Positions 46,844 to 55,107 of a stretch of 64,000 nt of DNA are shown here, one piece after another. Positions within the stretch are counted from its first letter, which is position 1. Every line of letters begins with the position of its first letter. The notes under the pieces are model-generated. The model was given only the letters and a program-made list of their open reading frames with translations, did no database searches and was not told the origin of the DNA. Source of the stretch: Bacillus sp. FJAT-25509 (lineage in GTDB: Bacteria > Bacillota > Bacilli > Bacillales > Bacillaceae_G). The position numbers and the translations under genes are program-made. The stretch covers positions 610,095 to 674,094 of the forward strand of contig NZ_LJIZ01000003.1 in assembly GCF_001420605.1 (NCBI RefSeq), read 5' to 3'.

Positions 46844-47545
46844 TTATGCGGTTTGATTTTCTGTATTTGCAACTTGATGTTTTTGTGCTTTTCTTCTAGA
46901 AACAATTGTACCAGCTCCAATTACGATTGCAGTCATGACAATTTTGAAAGCTAAAGCAATTGCAGAATTATCAAAAGCATCGTGAATCATTTTTTCATGA
47001 GTAATCATTCCAGCTGCCGTCCAAGCTAAGATACCTGAACCAATTGTTGTAATTATTGGGTATTTGTTCATAATTTTCATTAATAATGAGCTTCCGCCAA
47101 CAATAATTGGAATTGAAATTAAAATCCCAATTACGATTGCAACTAAGCTACCATGTGATACACCAGCTAAAGCTAAAACATTATCAAGACTCATTAACGC
47201 ATCAGCAATGATGATTGTTCTAACTGCTCCCCATAATGTTGCACCACTTTTAACTTCGCCGTGTCCAGAGTCATCGACTAATAATTTAAAAGCAATCCAT
47301 AATAACATTAAACCACCGATTGCATAAATAAAAGGAATTTTTAATAAATACACGATTACTGCTGCAAATACGATACGTAGTCCAATTGCACCTAATGTAC
47401 CAAATAAAACTGCTTTTTTCTTTTGGTCTGCTGGTAAGTTTTTCGCTGCTAATGCGATTAGAATAGCATTGTCACCACTTAATAACAGGTCGATAAAAAT
47501 TACATTCAATAGTACGCCAATACTTAATCCGTCAAATAAATCCAT
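46844..47545 (-). CDS. TerC family metal (manganese) exporter, YjbE/YkoY-like
   Basis: Membrane protein of 233 residues with about seven TM helices. It has the TerC acidic motifs LLLSGDNAILIALA (helix 1) and ALMSLDNVLALAG (helix 4) that coordinate metal in the transport path. The yybP-ykoY riboswitch upstream, which senses Mn2+, argues that it exports manganese or metallates exported proteins, as shown for B. subtilis YceF/YkoY. No neighbouring metal gene is co-transcribed. Confidence 0.9.
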   Translation of the reverse strand: MDLFDGLSIGVLLNVIFIDLLLSGDNAILIALAAKNLPADQKKKAVLFGTLGAIGLRIVFAAVIVYLLKIPFIYAIGGLMLLWIAFKLLVDDSGHGEVKSGATLWGAVRTIIIADALMSLDNVLALAGVSHGSLVAIVIGILISIPIIVGGSSLLMKIMNKYPIITTIGSGILAWTAAGMITHEKMIHDAFDNSAIALAFKIVMTAIVIGAGTIVSRRKAQKHQVANTENQTA

Positions 47546-47604
47546 GACTATTCCCCCTTATGAAACTACTATTTTTAATTAAACAACCTGTACCCGTGAC
47601 TACA

Positions 47605-47652
47605 AAATAAAAAGACCTTTGCCAATAGTTGTAGTTCTACGGCAAAGGTCTT
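47605..47652 (-). terminator. Expression-platform terminator of the Mn2+ riboswitch
   Basis: GACCTTTGCC / GGCAAAGGTC perfect stem with T5 after it on the minus strand, between aptamer and TerC gene. Confidence 0.85.
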
Positions 47653-47760
47653 GCTGAGCACACATATGTATGCCAACAAAGCCGATGAGAATTTCTTCTC
47701 ATGTAATGACGACTTTGTTTCAGGATCTCTCCTGACGCTACTCCCCTTTGGAGTATTCGA
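47653..47760 (-). promoter_or_regulatory. yybP-ykoY (manganese) riboswitch
   Basis: On the minus strand the element begins AAAGGGGAGTAGC, the classic yybP-ykoY opening, followed by a helix with CAGGAGAGATCCTG and a second arm around CTCATCGGCTTTGTTGG, then the terminator. Position before a TerC gene is the standard arrangement. High Mn2+ would favour antitermination and turn the exporter on. The rest of 47761-47869 shows no further signal. Confidence 0.88.
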
Positions 47761-47869
47761 TTGTTTATTAATAATATAATAGTATTCTAGCTAGTCCATT
47801 ATGTCAATAGATTTTTAACCGGTTTTTAATTATAAGTTTTATCTTTTATTTTCAATGTAAATAATTAAC

Positions 47870-48616
47870 TTATTGCTTTGTCAATATTTTTGGTCCATTA
47901 CTTGTTATCGCTAAAGTATGTTCATATTGTGCTGAATTTTTTCCATCTCTTGTTCTTGCTGTCCAGCCATTTGAATCCATTGTTGATTGCCATGATCCTA
48001 AATTAATCATCGGTTCAATCGTAATGACCATCCCTTCACGCAGTCTTAAACCTTTACCTGCCATACCAAAATGTGGAACATATGGCTCTTCATGAAGCGT
48101 TGGTCCGATGCCATGTCCTGTAAAATCACGCACAACTGAATAACCTAATGATTCAGCATAAGTTTGAATTGCAAAGCCAATATCACCAATACGGTTACCT
48201 ACTACAGCTTGTTCTATACCTTTATATAAGCATTCTTGGGTAACTTTTAATAAGTCCTTGTTTTCTTTAGTAATATTCCCTACACCGTATGTCCAAGCGG
48301 AATCAGCAAGCGCGCCATTTAAATTTACGACCATATCAATCGTTACAATATCTCCATCTTTTAAAGCTTTTTTACGAGGAAATCCGTGGCAAATCTCATC
48401 ATTAATTGAAGCACAAGTTGCATAGTTATATCCTCGATAACCTTTTTGCTCCGGTTTCGCACCATTTTCAGCTAAAAACTTTTCTACAAATTGATCAATT
48501 TCCCAAGTCGTAATCCCTGGCTTAATCATTTTTGCAATTTCCTTATGCGTAGCAGCCAATAAAGTACCTGCTTCATCCATTAAGTTAATTTCACGTTCAG
48601 TCTTAATCGTAATCAT
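47870..48616 (-). CDS. map: Methionine aminopeptidase, type I
   Basis: Removes N-terminal methionine from nascent proteins. The 248 residues have the five metal ligands of the pita-bread fold: Asp in VTIDMVV, Asp in LADSAW, His in DFTGHGIGPTLHEEP, Glu in VITIEPMI and Glu in QYEHTLAI. The length and lone position resemble the second Bacillus enzyme (YflG/MapB), while the main map copy lies in the ribosomal protein cluster elsewhere. Confidence 0.93.
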   Translation of the reverse strand: MITIKTEREINLMDEAGTLLAATHKEIAKMIKPGITTWEIDQFVEKFLAENGAKPEQKGYRGYNYATCASINDEICHGFPRKKALKDGDIVTIDMVVNLNGALADSAWTYGVGNITKENKDLLKVTQECLYKGIEQAVVGNRIGDIGFAIQTYAESLGYSVVRDFTGHGIGPTLHEEPYVPHFGMAGKGLRLREGMVITIEPMINLGSWQSTMDSNGWTARTRDGKNSAQYEHTLAITSNGPKILTKQ

Positions 48617-48707
48617 TTAGTTCATCCTCTCAAGTCACCTAGTTTCGGTTCTTACATGATTAATTTAATATATTATTCTTTTCACATTATAACAATCTTT
48701 TCCCAAG

Positions 48708-48733
48708 AAAAAAGAGCTTTATTTAAGCTCTTT
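48708..48733 (-). terminator. Terminator after xerD (downstream of the inserted repeat)
   Basis: AAAGAGCTT / AAGCTCTTT stem with T6 on the minus strand. The gene-proximal half-word AAGAGCTTAA occurs again at the xerD stop, on the other side of the repeat element at 48734-48790. Confidence 0.85.
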
Positions 48734-48790
48734 AGTGTGTAGACAAAGTTTTAAAAATCTGTTTTTCAGACTGAACAGTCTAAATCTGAG
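48734..48790 (-). repeat. Short member of the AGTGTGTAGACAAAGT repeat family
   Basis: On the plus strand AGTGTGTAGACAAAGT starts at 48734 and CAGACTG at 48767, 33 bases later, followed by CAGTCTA. The element at 60220 has the same two words with the same 33-base spacing. Here the interior is missing, leaving CAGACTG-AA-CAGTCT as a near palindrome. It separates the xerD stop from its terminator. Confidence 0.65.
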
Positions 48791-48791
48791 A

Positions 48792-49718
48792 TTAAGCTCT
48801 TGGATGAAACTCTTTATAAACATCCTTAAGTCTATTTTTCGTTACATGTGTATAAATTTGTGTTGTAGATATATCTGCATGTCCTAACATTTCTTGAACC
48901 GATCTTAAATCAGCGCCATTTTCTAATAAATGTGTTGCAAATGAATGACGTAAAGTATGCGGTGTTAATTCATGCTGAATATTTGCTTTTTCAGCTTGCT
49001 TTTTTAAGTTTTTCCAAAATCCTTGTCTAGACATTCTATTTCCATGATGATTTAAGAAAAATGCATCATTATTTTTTTTACCTTTTAAATCATTTCTTGC
49101 TAATTTTAAATAATTTTCAATTGATTCAATAGCAAGTTTACCTAAAGGAATAATTCTTTCTTTACTACCTTTACCTAAACATCGCACAAATCCCATTGTT
49201 AAATTAATGTCAGATAGATTTAATGATAATAACTCTGACACCCGCATGCCAGTAGCATATAGCAATTCTAACATGGCCTTATCTCTTAAACCAAATGTAG
49301 AGTGATCAGGTACTTCTAATAAAGCCTCTACTTCCTGTAGTGATAAAACCTTTGGAAGTACTTTTGGCGCTTTTGGAATTTCTATTAATAGTGAAGGATC
49401 GTCTTTCATCCCATCAACCTCACGAATTAAAAATTGATGAAATGAGCGAATTGTTGCTAATTGACGAGCCATTGTTCGTGCCGTTAAATCTCTTTCTTTT
49501 AAATATTTTAAATAACTAATAATATGTAACCTAGTTATATTTGCGAGACCATTTATATTTTCAACAACGTCCAAATATTTTCCGTAGCTTTCTAAATCCT
49601 TGCCATATGATAGAATTGTATTTTTAGATAAACCTTTTTCTACTTGGATAAAATGGATAAAATCCTCAGTTGCAAAATCAAATTCTTTTTTAAAAGGTGT
49701 TTTATCAGTCGTTGTCAC
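48792..49718 (-). CDS. xerD: Tyrosine recombinase XerD
   Basis: Site-specific recombinase that resolves chromosome dimers at dif with XerC (CodV). The 308 residues have the N-terminal SAM-like core-binding domain and the catalytic R-K-H-R-H-Y set: Arg in [21 protein letters not shown] and [15 protein letters not shown] with the nucleophilic Tyr. A GTG start at 49718 with GGGGAG nine bases upstream. Neighbours yqzK and fur are the Bacillus arrangement. Confidence 0.96.
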   Translation of the reverse strand: MTTTDKTPFKKEFDFATEDFIHFIQVEKGLSKNTILSYGKDLESYGKYLDVVENINGLANITRLHIISYLKYLKERDLTARTMARQLATIRSFHQFLIREVDGMKDDPSLLIEIPKAPKVLPKVLSLQEVEALLEVPDHSTFGLRDKAMLELLYATGMRVSELLSLNLSDINLTMGFVRCLGKGSKERIIPLGKLAIESIENYLKLARNDLKGKKNNDAFFLNHHGNRMSRQGFWKNLKKQAEKANIQHELTPHTLRHSFATHLLENGADLRSVQEMLGHADISTTQIYTHVTKNRLKDVYKEFHPRA

Positions 49719-49724
49719 ATTTCA

Positions 49725-49943
49725 TTACTCCCCGTTTTGATAAAACCGTACCAATTGGTTAAAAGCACCATCCTTTTTATGAATGTCCACCTTTAACATT
49801 GAGCCTTCTGGTCGGTCATATCGATGCATATTTTCATATTCAGAATGAATCCATTGAATAGCAAAATAAAATAAAATTGTACATGTAATGAATAAAATTG
49901 TAACTTTTATTACATTAAAAACAATACTTGCTCTTTTTTTCAT
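49725..49943 (-). CDS. yqzK: YqzK family protein (DUF4227)
   Basis: Small membrane-anchored protein, 72 residues, conserved between fur and xerD in Bacillus; function unknown. After a basic N-terminus comes one TM helix (about 9-28, VIKVTILFITCTILFYFAI). An extracytoplasmic tail follows, with HSEYENMHRYDRPEGSMLKV, the DUF4227 pattern. The ATG at 49943 has GGTGGTGG upstream; a longer frame lacks a site. Ends six bases before xerD, so co-transcribed. Confidence 0.85.
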   Translation of the reverse strand: MKKRASIVFNVIKVTILFITCTILFYFAIQWIHSEYENMHRYDRPEGSMLKVDIHKKDGAFNQLVRFYQNGE

Positions 49944-50114
49944 ATGACCACCACCTTTTGCTAGAAGTAAAGACATCATTACTACATACTATGCAAAAAT
50001 AGGACAAATCATACTTCAAAAAAGCAACATTAATCATTACCAGTGTAATTTTTAGAACATGAAAAAGAGCAGACTCTTTTTATTGAACTGCTCCGTCTTT
50101 TAAGAATCAAAAAT

Positions 50115-50145
50115 AAAATGATTTTAATTAAATTAAAATCATTTT
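50115..50145 (-). terminator. Terminator after fur
   Basis: AAAATGATTTTAATT / ATTAAAATCATTTT long AT-rich perfect stem directly after the fur stop; strength is uncertain because of low GC. Confidence 0.6.
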
Positions 50146-50146
50146 A

Positions 50147-50596
50147 CTACTCTTCGTTTTGATCATGGCAACGATGACATACACCATGAAATGATAATCG
50201 ATGATCTTTAATTTTAAAATTCCAACGTTCTTCAACTGTCTTTTCAACTTCACTTAATAGATTTTCATGAATTTCATCTACTGCTCCGCAAACCGTGCAA
50301 ATTAAATGATGGTGAAAATGTTGTGCACCTTCATGTCTTAAGTCGTATCTTGAAACGCCATCACCAAAATTTATTTTATCAACAATTGTTAACTCAGTTA
50401 GTAATTCTAACGTACGATAAACAGTAGCAAGTCCAATTTCTGGCGATTTTTCTTTCACTAGGAGGTAAACATCTTCTGCACTTAGGTGATCTTCTTCGTT
50501 TTCTAATAAAACACGAACAGTAGATTCCCGTTGTGGTGTTAATTTGTATCCTGCTAAATGTAGTTGTTTCTTTATTCGTTCAACTCGTTCTTCCAT
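50147..50596 (-). CDS. fur: Ferric uptake regulator Fur
   Basis: Iron-responsive repressor. The start at ATG 50596, eight bases after GAGGGAG, gives 149 residues, the B. subtilis Fur length; a GTG nine bases earlier overlaps the site. It has an N-terminal winged helix (KLTPQRESTVRVLLENEEDHL), the metal site HHHLICTVCGAVDEI with CxxC, and a C-terminal CHRCHDQNEE CxxC. PerR and Zur paralogues are excluded mainly by synteny with spoIIM and yqzK. A PerR-like box lies just upstream. Confidence 0.94.
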   Translation of the reverse strand: MEERVERIKKQLHLAGYKLTPQRESTVRVLLENEEDHLSAEDVYLLVKEKSPEIGLATVYRTLELLTELTIVDKINFGDGVSRYDLRHEGAQHFHHHLICTVCGAVDEIHENLLSEVEKTVEERWNFKIKDHRLSFHGVCHRCHDQNEE

Positions 50597-50617
50597 TCTT
50601 TTCACTCCCTCGCCACT

Positions 50618-50632
50618 TGATAATAATTATAA
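50618..50632 (-). promoter_or_regulatory. PerR-box-like operator upstream of fur
   Basis: TTATAATTATTATCA on the minus strand matches the PerR consensus TTATAATNATTATAA at all but one defined position, and also resembles a 7-1-7 Fur site. It lies about 22 bases before the start codon. In B. subtilis fur is repressed by PerR, which this site would reproduce. Confidence 0.65.
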
Positions 50633-50663
50633 CAAAGAAAGAGAAAGTGTCAAAAATTATTTG

Positions 50664-51314
50664 TTAATTTTTTGAAACAATTATTTCTGAGATGGCTTTT
50701 AAAAAATATGTTGAACCATATGCCTCAATAATACTTGCCATACTTAAGCAAACAGCAACAATTCCAAAAACAATAGAATACGAGACTAACTGTTTCATAA
50801 TTGGTTCATTATCATTTTTAATAAATTGCTTTCGAATCATTCGAATAGATAGCTGAACTGCTAAAACAGTTAAAAGTATATATAATGGTAAAACGATCAC
50901 ATTTTGTGGAAAAACAGAAGAAAATGCTAATAAAATACCATGCCAACCTAATTGATTGACTAAAAATCCAACTGTAAATCCAACTACCAATCCTTTCATA
51001 AATAATAAAATAAGAATGATTGGTAATCCGATGATTGAGATCCCTAAAACCCAAATCAATGCTAAAAACTTTAAATGAGAAGAATAGCTAGAAAGGAACA
51101 CTTCATTTCCGCTTATATAATCCCCATTATTAACTTGTCCAAAAAAATGTGTAATAAAGGATAGAATATCCTGCTTTTGACTCACATTCATACTATTTAC
51201 GATGACTGCTCCAAATACTACACCAAAAAGTAAAATCACACTAACAAAAATATAGAGTGACAAATAATCTTTAACATGTTTTTTCATCGTTGATTTGACT
51301 GAGCTTCTTGTCAT
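50664..51314 (-). CDS. spoIIM: Stage II sporulation protein M
   Basis: Membrane component of the SpoIIDMP engulfment machinery that localises the complex to the septum. ATG 51314 follows GGAG by eight bases and gives 216 residues (B. subtilis 214). There are about five TM segments, the first at 20-42, with the SpoIIM/DUF95 pattern GLPIILILLFMKGLVVGFTVGFLVNQLGWHG split across helices 3 and 4. The frame opens further upstream but without a ribosome site. Next to fur as in B. subtilis. Confidence 0.93.
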   Translation of the reverse strand: MTRSSVKSTMKKHVKDYLSLYIFVSVILLFGVVFGAVIVNSMNVSQKQDILSFITHFFGQVNNGDYISGNEVFLSSYSSHLKFLALIWVLGISIIGLPIILILLFMKGLVVGFTVGFLVNQLGWHGILLAFSSVFPQNVIVLPLYILLTVLAVQLSIRMIRKQFIKNDNEPIMKQLVSYSIVFGIVAVCLSMASIIEAYGSTYFLKAISEIIVSKN

Positions 51315-51486
51315 GATATCATCTCCTGCACTATATTCTCTCTTCATTTTATGAATGGACAAGTAATTTATTCTATTAATTTATAAAAGTTGAAAAATTA
51401 ATCATAAAGAAAAAGTAGGTCTAGTTGCTATTTTATGGAAAGGGATGATGATTTTCGTTGTCATCAAAAATTTTTAAAAAATATAA

Positions 51487-51526
51487 AAAAGCTGTTAAAG
51501 TCAGTCAACGACTAAAACAGCTTTGT
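51487..51526 (-). terminator. Terminator after the hydrolase gene
   Basis: AAAGCTGTT..AGTC / GACT..AACAGCTTT stem and T-rich tail on the minus strand. Confidence 0.82.
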
Positions 51527-51527
51527 T

Positions 51528-52409
51528 TTAATTTAATAATTCAATTTGTTTTTTTATGATTTGACCGATTGATTTAGCATTTTCTTCATTATTTCCATAA
51601 ATAGAAGAATGTGTGTAGCCTTCTAATGTTTGACGGTTACCTTGATTTGTTGTTTCACAATATTCATTATGATATTTTTCAACTTTATGTAGTAATTCCT
51701 TTTTTTTCTTCAGGTTAAGTTGTAAGCCACTTTGATTAGAAGCTGTTAATACTAGTAAAGGAATATTCATTTTTATTTTCAATGCGTCCTTAATTCGTAA
51801 GTTACTATAATTTAGGTTTTTCCACTCACTGACAACAGTCTTCCAATGCTTATAACTTTTAATTGCGCTAATCATTTCGAACTGGTTCTCCGGTGAAGTT
51901 TTCATCATTTTATTAATTAATTTATTTGGAATTACCTTAGTAAGATTAAATCGGTTCGCGTTCTTCATTATTAACGCAAATTGATATAGTAACTTATCAT
52001 ATAATTTCTGCTCTTGTTCTTCTAGGGTCGGATGTGTTGGATCGAGTAAAACCATAGATTGGATAGAATTTGGAAAAAGCCGAGACAATTGGAATACAAT
52101 ATATGCCCCCAGAGAATGTCCGACAGCAATTAAAGGACTTTTAATATTTAATGCTAATAAAATATCATAACATTCAAAAGCTTGTTGCTCTGTTGATCGT
52201 TCTGTCGTCCATATTCCACTTTTTCCATAACCTAAGCGATCGTACGTTATAACTTTGGCATATTTACTCAACTCTTCTTGTAAATACTTCCATTGATGAA
52301 GAGTATGCATCATTCCACATTCTAAAAGAACTGTAACTTTGCCATCCCCTTTTACTCGAACGTGATATGTGCCAAGCTCACCATTAACAAACAATATTCT
52401 CACCTTCAT
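51528..52409 (-). CDS. Alpha/beta fold hydrolase
   Basis: Cytosolic alpha/beta hydrolase of 293 residues. The nucleophile elbow is VGHSLGAY (Ser about 97), with an oxyanion region LECGMMHTLHQW, a candidate Asp before PLLVLTASNQSG and the catalytic His in EGYTHSSIYGNN. Substrate unknown. The first codons (MKVRI) may be part of the ribosome site AAGGTGAG, in which case a TTG five codons in is the start. Single gene between spoIIM and a DUF975 gene. Confidence 0.85.
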   Translation of the reverse strand: MKVRILFVNGELGTYHVRVKGDGKVTVLLECGMMHTLHQWKYLQEELSKYAKVITYDRLGYGKSGIWTTERSTEQQAFECYDILLALNIKSPLIAVGHSLGAYIVFQLSRLFPNSIQSMVLLDPTHPTLEEQEQKLYDKLLYQFALIMKNANRFNLTKVIPNKLINKMMKTSPENQFEMISAIKSYKHWKTVVSEWKNLNYSNLRIKDALKIKMNIPLLVLTASNQSGLQLNLKKKKELLHKVEKYHNEYCETTNQGNRQTLEGYTHSSIYGNNEENAKSIGQIIKKQIELLN

Positions 52410-52533
52410 CGTATTTGATTAGTTGTCTTATTGTATTCATTTTTCCTATTTTCTATTTTATCTTTCATTCTTTAATTTTTGCTTAATAAAAGTGAAATGC
52501 TGTTTTTCAATATAGGCATTCAATAAGTCATAA

Positions 52534-52566
52534 AAAAAAGACGTTAAAAAAATAACGTCTTTTTTC
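52534..52566 (-). terminator. Terminator after the DUF975 gene
   Basis: AAGACGTTa / AACGTCTT stem with T8 tail on the minus strand. Confidence 0.85.
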
Positions 52567-52575
52567 TCAAGATTT

Positions 52576-53262
52576 TTATATCGTTTCATTTTTTGCTTCG
52601 TATGCTTCTTTTACTTCTGCATAAAATTGTGCCTGAGAAGTATAAAAGTATGGTGCTACATAAAATAAAGCAAGCCCAAAAGTGATGATCACTAATAGAC
52701 CCCAACCGATGAATGAAAGCCCTAGTAAAAAGAATTTCCATTTATACCCATCCATCATTCTTCTACTTAATGTAATTGCATCTAGTGCATTCATTTCTGG
52801 AAAATCTTTTAAAATATATCCAACTTGTGAATACGCGATTGATTTGATAATCCCAGGAATGATTAATAAAACAGTCCATAATACTGTAAATAAAGTTACT
52901 AAAAATCCAACTATTATTCCTCTTATAAATTGATGCCCACTTTTAAAATAGAAAAATATATCCGATATGTTTTTTTCCTCAGCACGAATCAACTTTAAAA
53001 AGTATACAAGTAATCCATAACCTAGTAGCGTATTTAAGATTGCAGTAATAATTTCGATTACGGTTTGGATTCCACCAGGTATTAAATCTTGTTGATCAAA
53101 ATCTAAAGTTATACTCCCTGTATAATGATAGTTGACTGGCCCATTAAGTAACATATAAATAAGTCCTTGTAATACACCAAAAACCACAAGTGTTAAAATC
53201 GCTTTACCCCAATTACCAGATAGACGACTTTTAGCTGTTTTTTTAATTGACGAAATTCTCAT
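52576..53262 (-). CDS. DUF975 family membrane protein
   Basis: Integral membrane protein of 228 residues with four to five TM helices. It starts RISSIKKTAKSRLSGNWGKAI, the N-terminal pattern of DUF975 proteins, and contains the family block LIIPGIIKSIAYSQVGYILKDFPE followed by LSRRMMDGYKWKFF. The function is unknown. Single transcription unit with its own terminator. Confidence 0.85.
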   Translation of the reverse strand: MRISSIKKTAKSRLSGNWGKAILTLVVFGVLQGLIYMLLNGPVNYHYTGSITLDFDQQDLIPGGIQTVIEIITAILNTLLGYGLLVYFLKLIRAEEKNISDIFFYFKSGHQFIRGIIVGFLVTLFTVLWTVLLIIPGIIKSIAYSQVGYILKDFPEMNALDAITLSRRMMDGYKWKFFLLGLSFIGWGLLVIITFGLALFYVAPYFYTSQAQFYAEVKEAYEAKNETI

Positions 53263-53340
53263 CTACTCATCCTCTCAAAAAATGTCACTTTATTTTACCA
53301 TGTTTATTACCACTTTTTGAGAGATATTTTTAATTTTAAT

Positions 53341-53886
53341 TTAATTTTTTTGTAATAATTGTAAATATTGGACTGCAAAGCATGTTTTCGCATCATGGAT
53401 TGAACCTTTTTTTAGCTCTTCTAGACACTCGTCTAATGTTAGCTCAAAAATTTCGACAAATTCATCTTCGTCTAAAACTGCACTATTTTCTAATTTCTTT
53501 AAACCTTTTGCTACATATATATGTATATACTCGTCTGCAAACCCCGGTGATGTATAAAAAGATTGAATATGCTCCCACTCGGCTGCTTCATATCCAGTCT
53601 CTTCTTCTAGTTCTCGTTTAGCCGTTACAAGTGGCTCTTCGCCTTTTTCTAATTTTCCCGCTGGAATTTCTAAAAGACTTCTTTCTAGCGCTTTTCGATA
53701 CTGCTCTACAAATACTATTTTTCCTTCACTTGTAATTGGAATTACAGCTACCGCACCTGGATGCTTTACGATTTCACGTGTACTTGTATTTCCATTCGGT
53801 AATTCTACTTTTTGATGATAAAGAGAGATTACTCGTCCTGTGAATATTTTTTCTTCTGCTAGTGTTTTTTCTTCAAATTTTTTCAT
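53341..53886 (-). CDS. nudF: ADP-ribose pyrophosphatase NudF
   Basis: Nudix hydrolase splitting ADP-ribose to AMP and ribose-5-phosphate. The Nudix box reads GKLEKGEEP then KRELEEETGY (about 77-100). N-terminus KKFEEKTLAEEKIF aligns with B. subtilis NudF, supporting the ATG at 53886; AAGGTGATG upstream is shared by nearby ATGs. The ELPNGNTSTREIVKHPGAVAVIP segment is typical. In B. subtilis nudF also neighbours an aldo/keto reductase gene (yqkF). Confidence 0.94.
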   Translation of the reverse strand: MKKFEEKTLAEEKIFTGRVISLYHQKVELPNGNTSTREIVKHPGAVAVIPITSEGKIVFVEQYRKALERSLLEIPAGKLEKGEEPLVTAKRELEEETGYEAAEWEHIQSFYTSPGFADEYIHIYVAKGLKKLENSAVLDEDEFVEIFELTLDECLEELKKGSIHDAKTCFAVQYLQLLQKN

Positions 53887-53976
53887 TTTTTTCATCACCT
53901 TGTTCTAATTTATATGGTTGTCACATACATTTTATCATTTATTTCATTAAAATACTTTCTGAAATGAGGTAGTCTG

Positions 53977-54126
53977 ATGAAAATGTGTATGACGGAAAAT
54001 TCTGTTGTCCTTGTAGGCTCTAAAACAGAAATTTTAAAAAGCCTCGAAGTTATTGCTATGCAATATAAAACGGTTCAAGAATGGATTCAAAACTCCAATG
54101 GCAAGCTTCTCTATGTTGTAAAATAA
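53977..54126 (+). CDS. Small hypothetical protein (49 aa)
   Basis: ATG 53977 is preceded by GAAATGAGGT, and the frame encodes 49 residues (MKMCMTENSVVLVGSKTEI then a helix with EVIAMQYKTVQEWIQNSNG). It is compact, mixed alpha/beta in pattern, without TM or cysteine pairs beyond one Cys. It lies 37 bases before the aldo/keto reductase and may be co-transcribed with it. Family not recognised. Confidence 0.55.
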   Translation: MKMCMTENSVVLVGSKTEILKSLEVIAMQYKTVQEWIQNSNGKLLYVVK

Positions 54127-54163
54127 TTCTCTTTTCCCTACAATTAAACTTGGAGGGATTTAT

Positions 54164-55075
54164 ATGAAAAAACGTAAACTTGGTTCTACTTTATTAGAAA
54201 TATCCGAAATTGGTTTAGGTTGTATGTCTCTTGGGACAGAAGAAAATGAGGCAATTTCAACAATTCATGCAGCAATCGATGTTGGTATTAATTACTTTGA
54301 TACTGCTGATTTATATGATTTCGGTAAAAATGAAGACATCGTTGGTAAAGCTTTAAAAGGTCGCAGAGATCAAGTGGTTATTGCAACGAAGGTCGGAAAC
54401 CGTTGGAATAATTCACATGATAATAAATGGTATTGGGATCCATCGAGAGCATATATTAAAGAAGCTGTAAAAGACAGTTTACGTAGACTAAATACAGATT
54501 ATATCGATTATTATCAACTTCATGGTGGAACAATTGAGGATCAATATGAAGAAACTATATTTACTTTTGATGAACTAGTAAAAGAAGGCTTAATTCGCCA
54601 TTATGGAATCTCTTCAATTCGTCCGAATGTTATTAATCGATTTATAAATCATTCATCTATACAAGGTGTTATGATGCAATATAATGTACTTGAGCGTAGA
54701 CCTGAAGAATTCTTTCCGCTATTCGAAAAAAATAATATTTCTGTCATTGCACGTGGTTCTGTAGCAAAAGGATTATTAACAAGTAAATGGGAAAAGAAAC
54801 TATCTAACAAGGGCTATATGTCATATTCAGAACAAGAATGTACTGAAACAATCCGAAAACTTCTCCAACTTCTCGATGAAGAACAATCCTTACATAGCTT
54901 AGCTTTACAATATGCTCTTTCTCATAAAGCAGTTTCATCTTTAGCTGTTGGAGCTAGAAATAAAGAACAATTACTAGATAATATTAACGCTTACTTTGCA
55001 AAACCATTAAATTCACAACAAATCGCCCAAATAAAAGAAATTTCACTTCTTACGAATTATGAGGAACATCGTTAA
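54164..55075 (+). CDS. Aldo/keto reductase (YqkF-like)
   Basis: NADPH-dependent reductase of the AKR superfamily, 303 residues, TIM barrel. The catalytic tetrad is visible as Asp and Tyr in FDTADLYDFGKNE, Lys in VVIATKVG and His in YYQLHGG. The N-terminal GLGCMSLGTEE and C-terminal SLAVGARNKEQLLDNI (cofactor-binding) are typical. GGAGG lies eight bases before the ATG. B. subtilis yqkF is adjacent to nudF, as here. Physiological substrate unknown. Confidence 0.9.
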   Translation: MKKRKLGSTLLEISEIGLGCMSLGTEENEAISTIHAAIDVGINYFDTADLYDFGKNEDIVGKALKGRRDQVVIATKVGNRWNNSHDNKWYWDPSRAYIKEAVKDSLRRLNTDYIDYYQLHGGTIEDQYEETIFTFDELVKEGLIRHYGISSIRPNVINRFINHSSIQGVMMQYNVLERRPEEFFPLFEKNNISVIARGSVAKGLLTSKWEKKLSNKGYMSYSEQECTETIRKLLQLLDEEQSLHSLALQYALSHKAVSSLAVGARNKEQLLDNINAYFAKPLNSQQIAQIKEISLLTNYEEHR

Positions 55076-55077
55076 GC

Positions 55078-55107
55078 CACTCCTTCCTTCCATGGAAGGA
55101 GTGTTAT
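55078..55107 (+). terminator. Terminator after the aldo/keto reductase
   Basis: CACTCCTTCC / GGAAGGAGTG stem followed by TTATTTCTT; the hairpin end overlaps the convergent grpB-like gene by a few bases. Confidence 0.8.
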
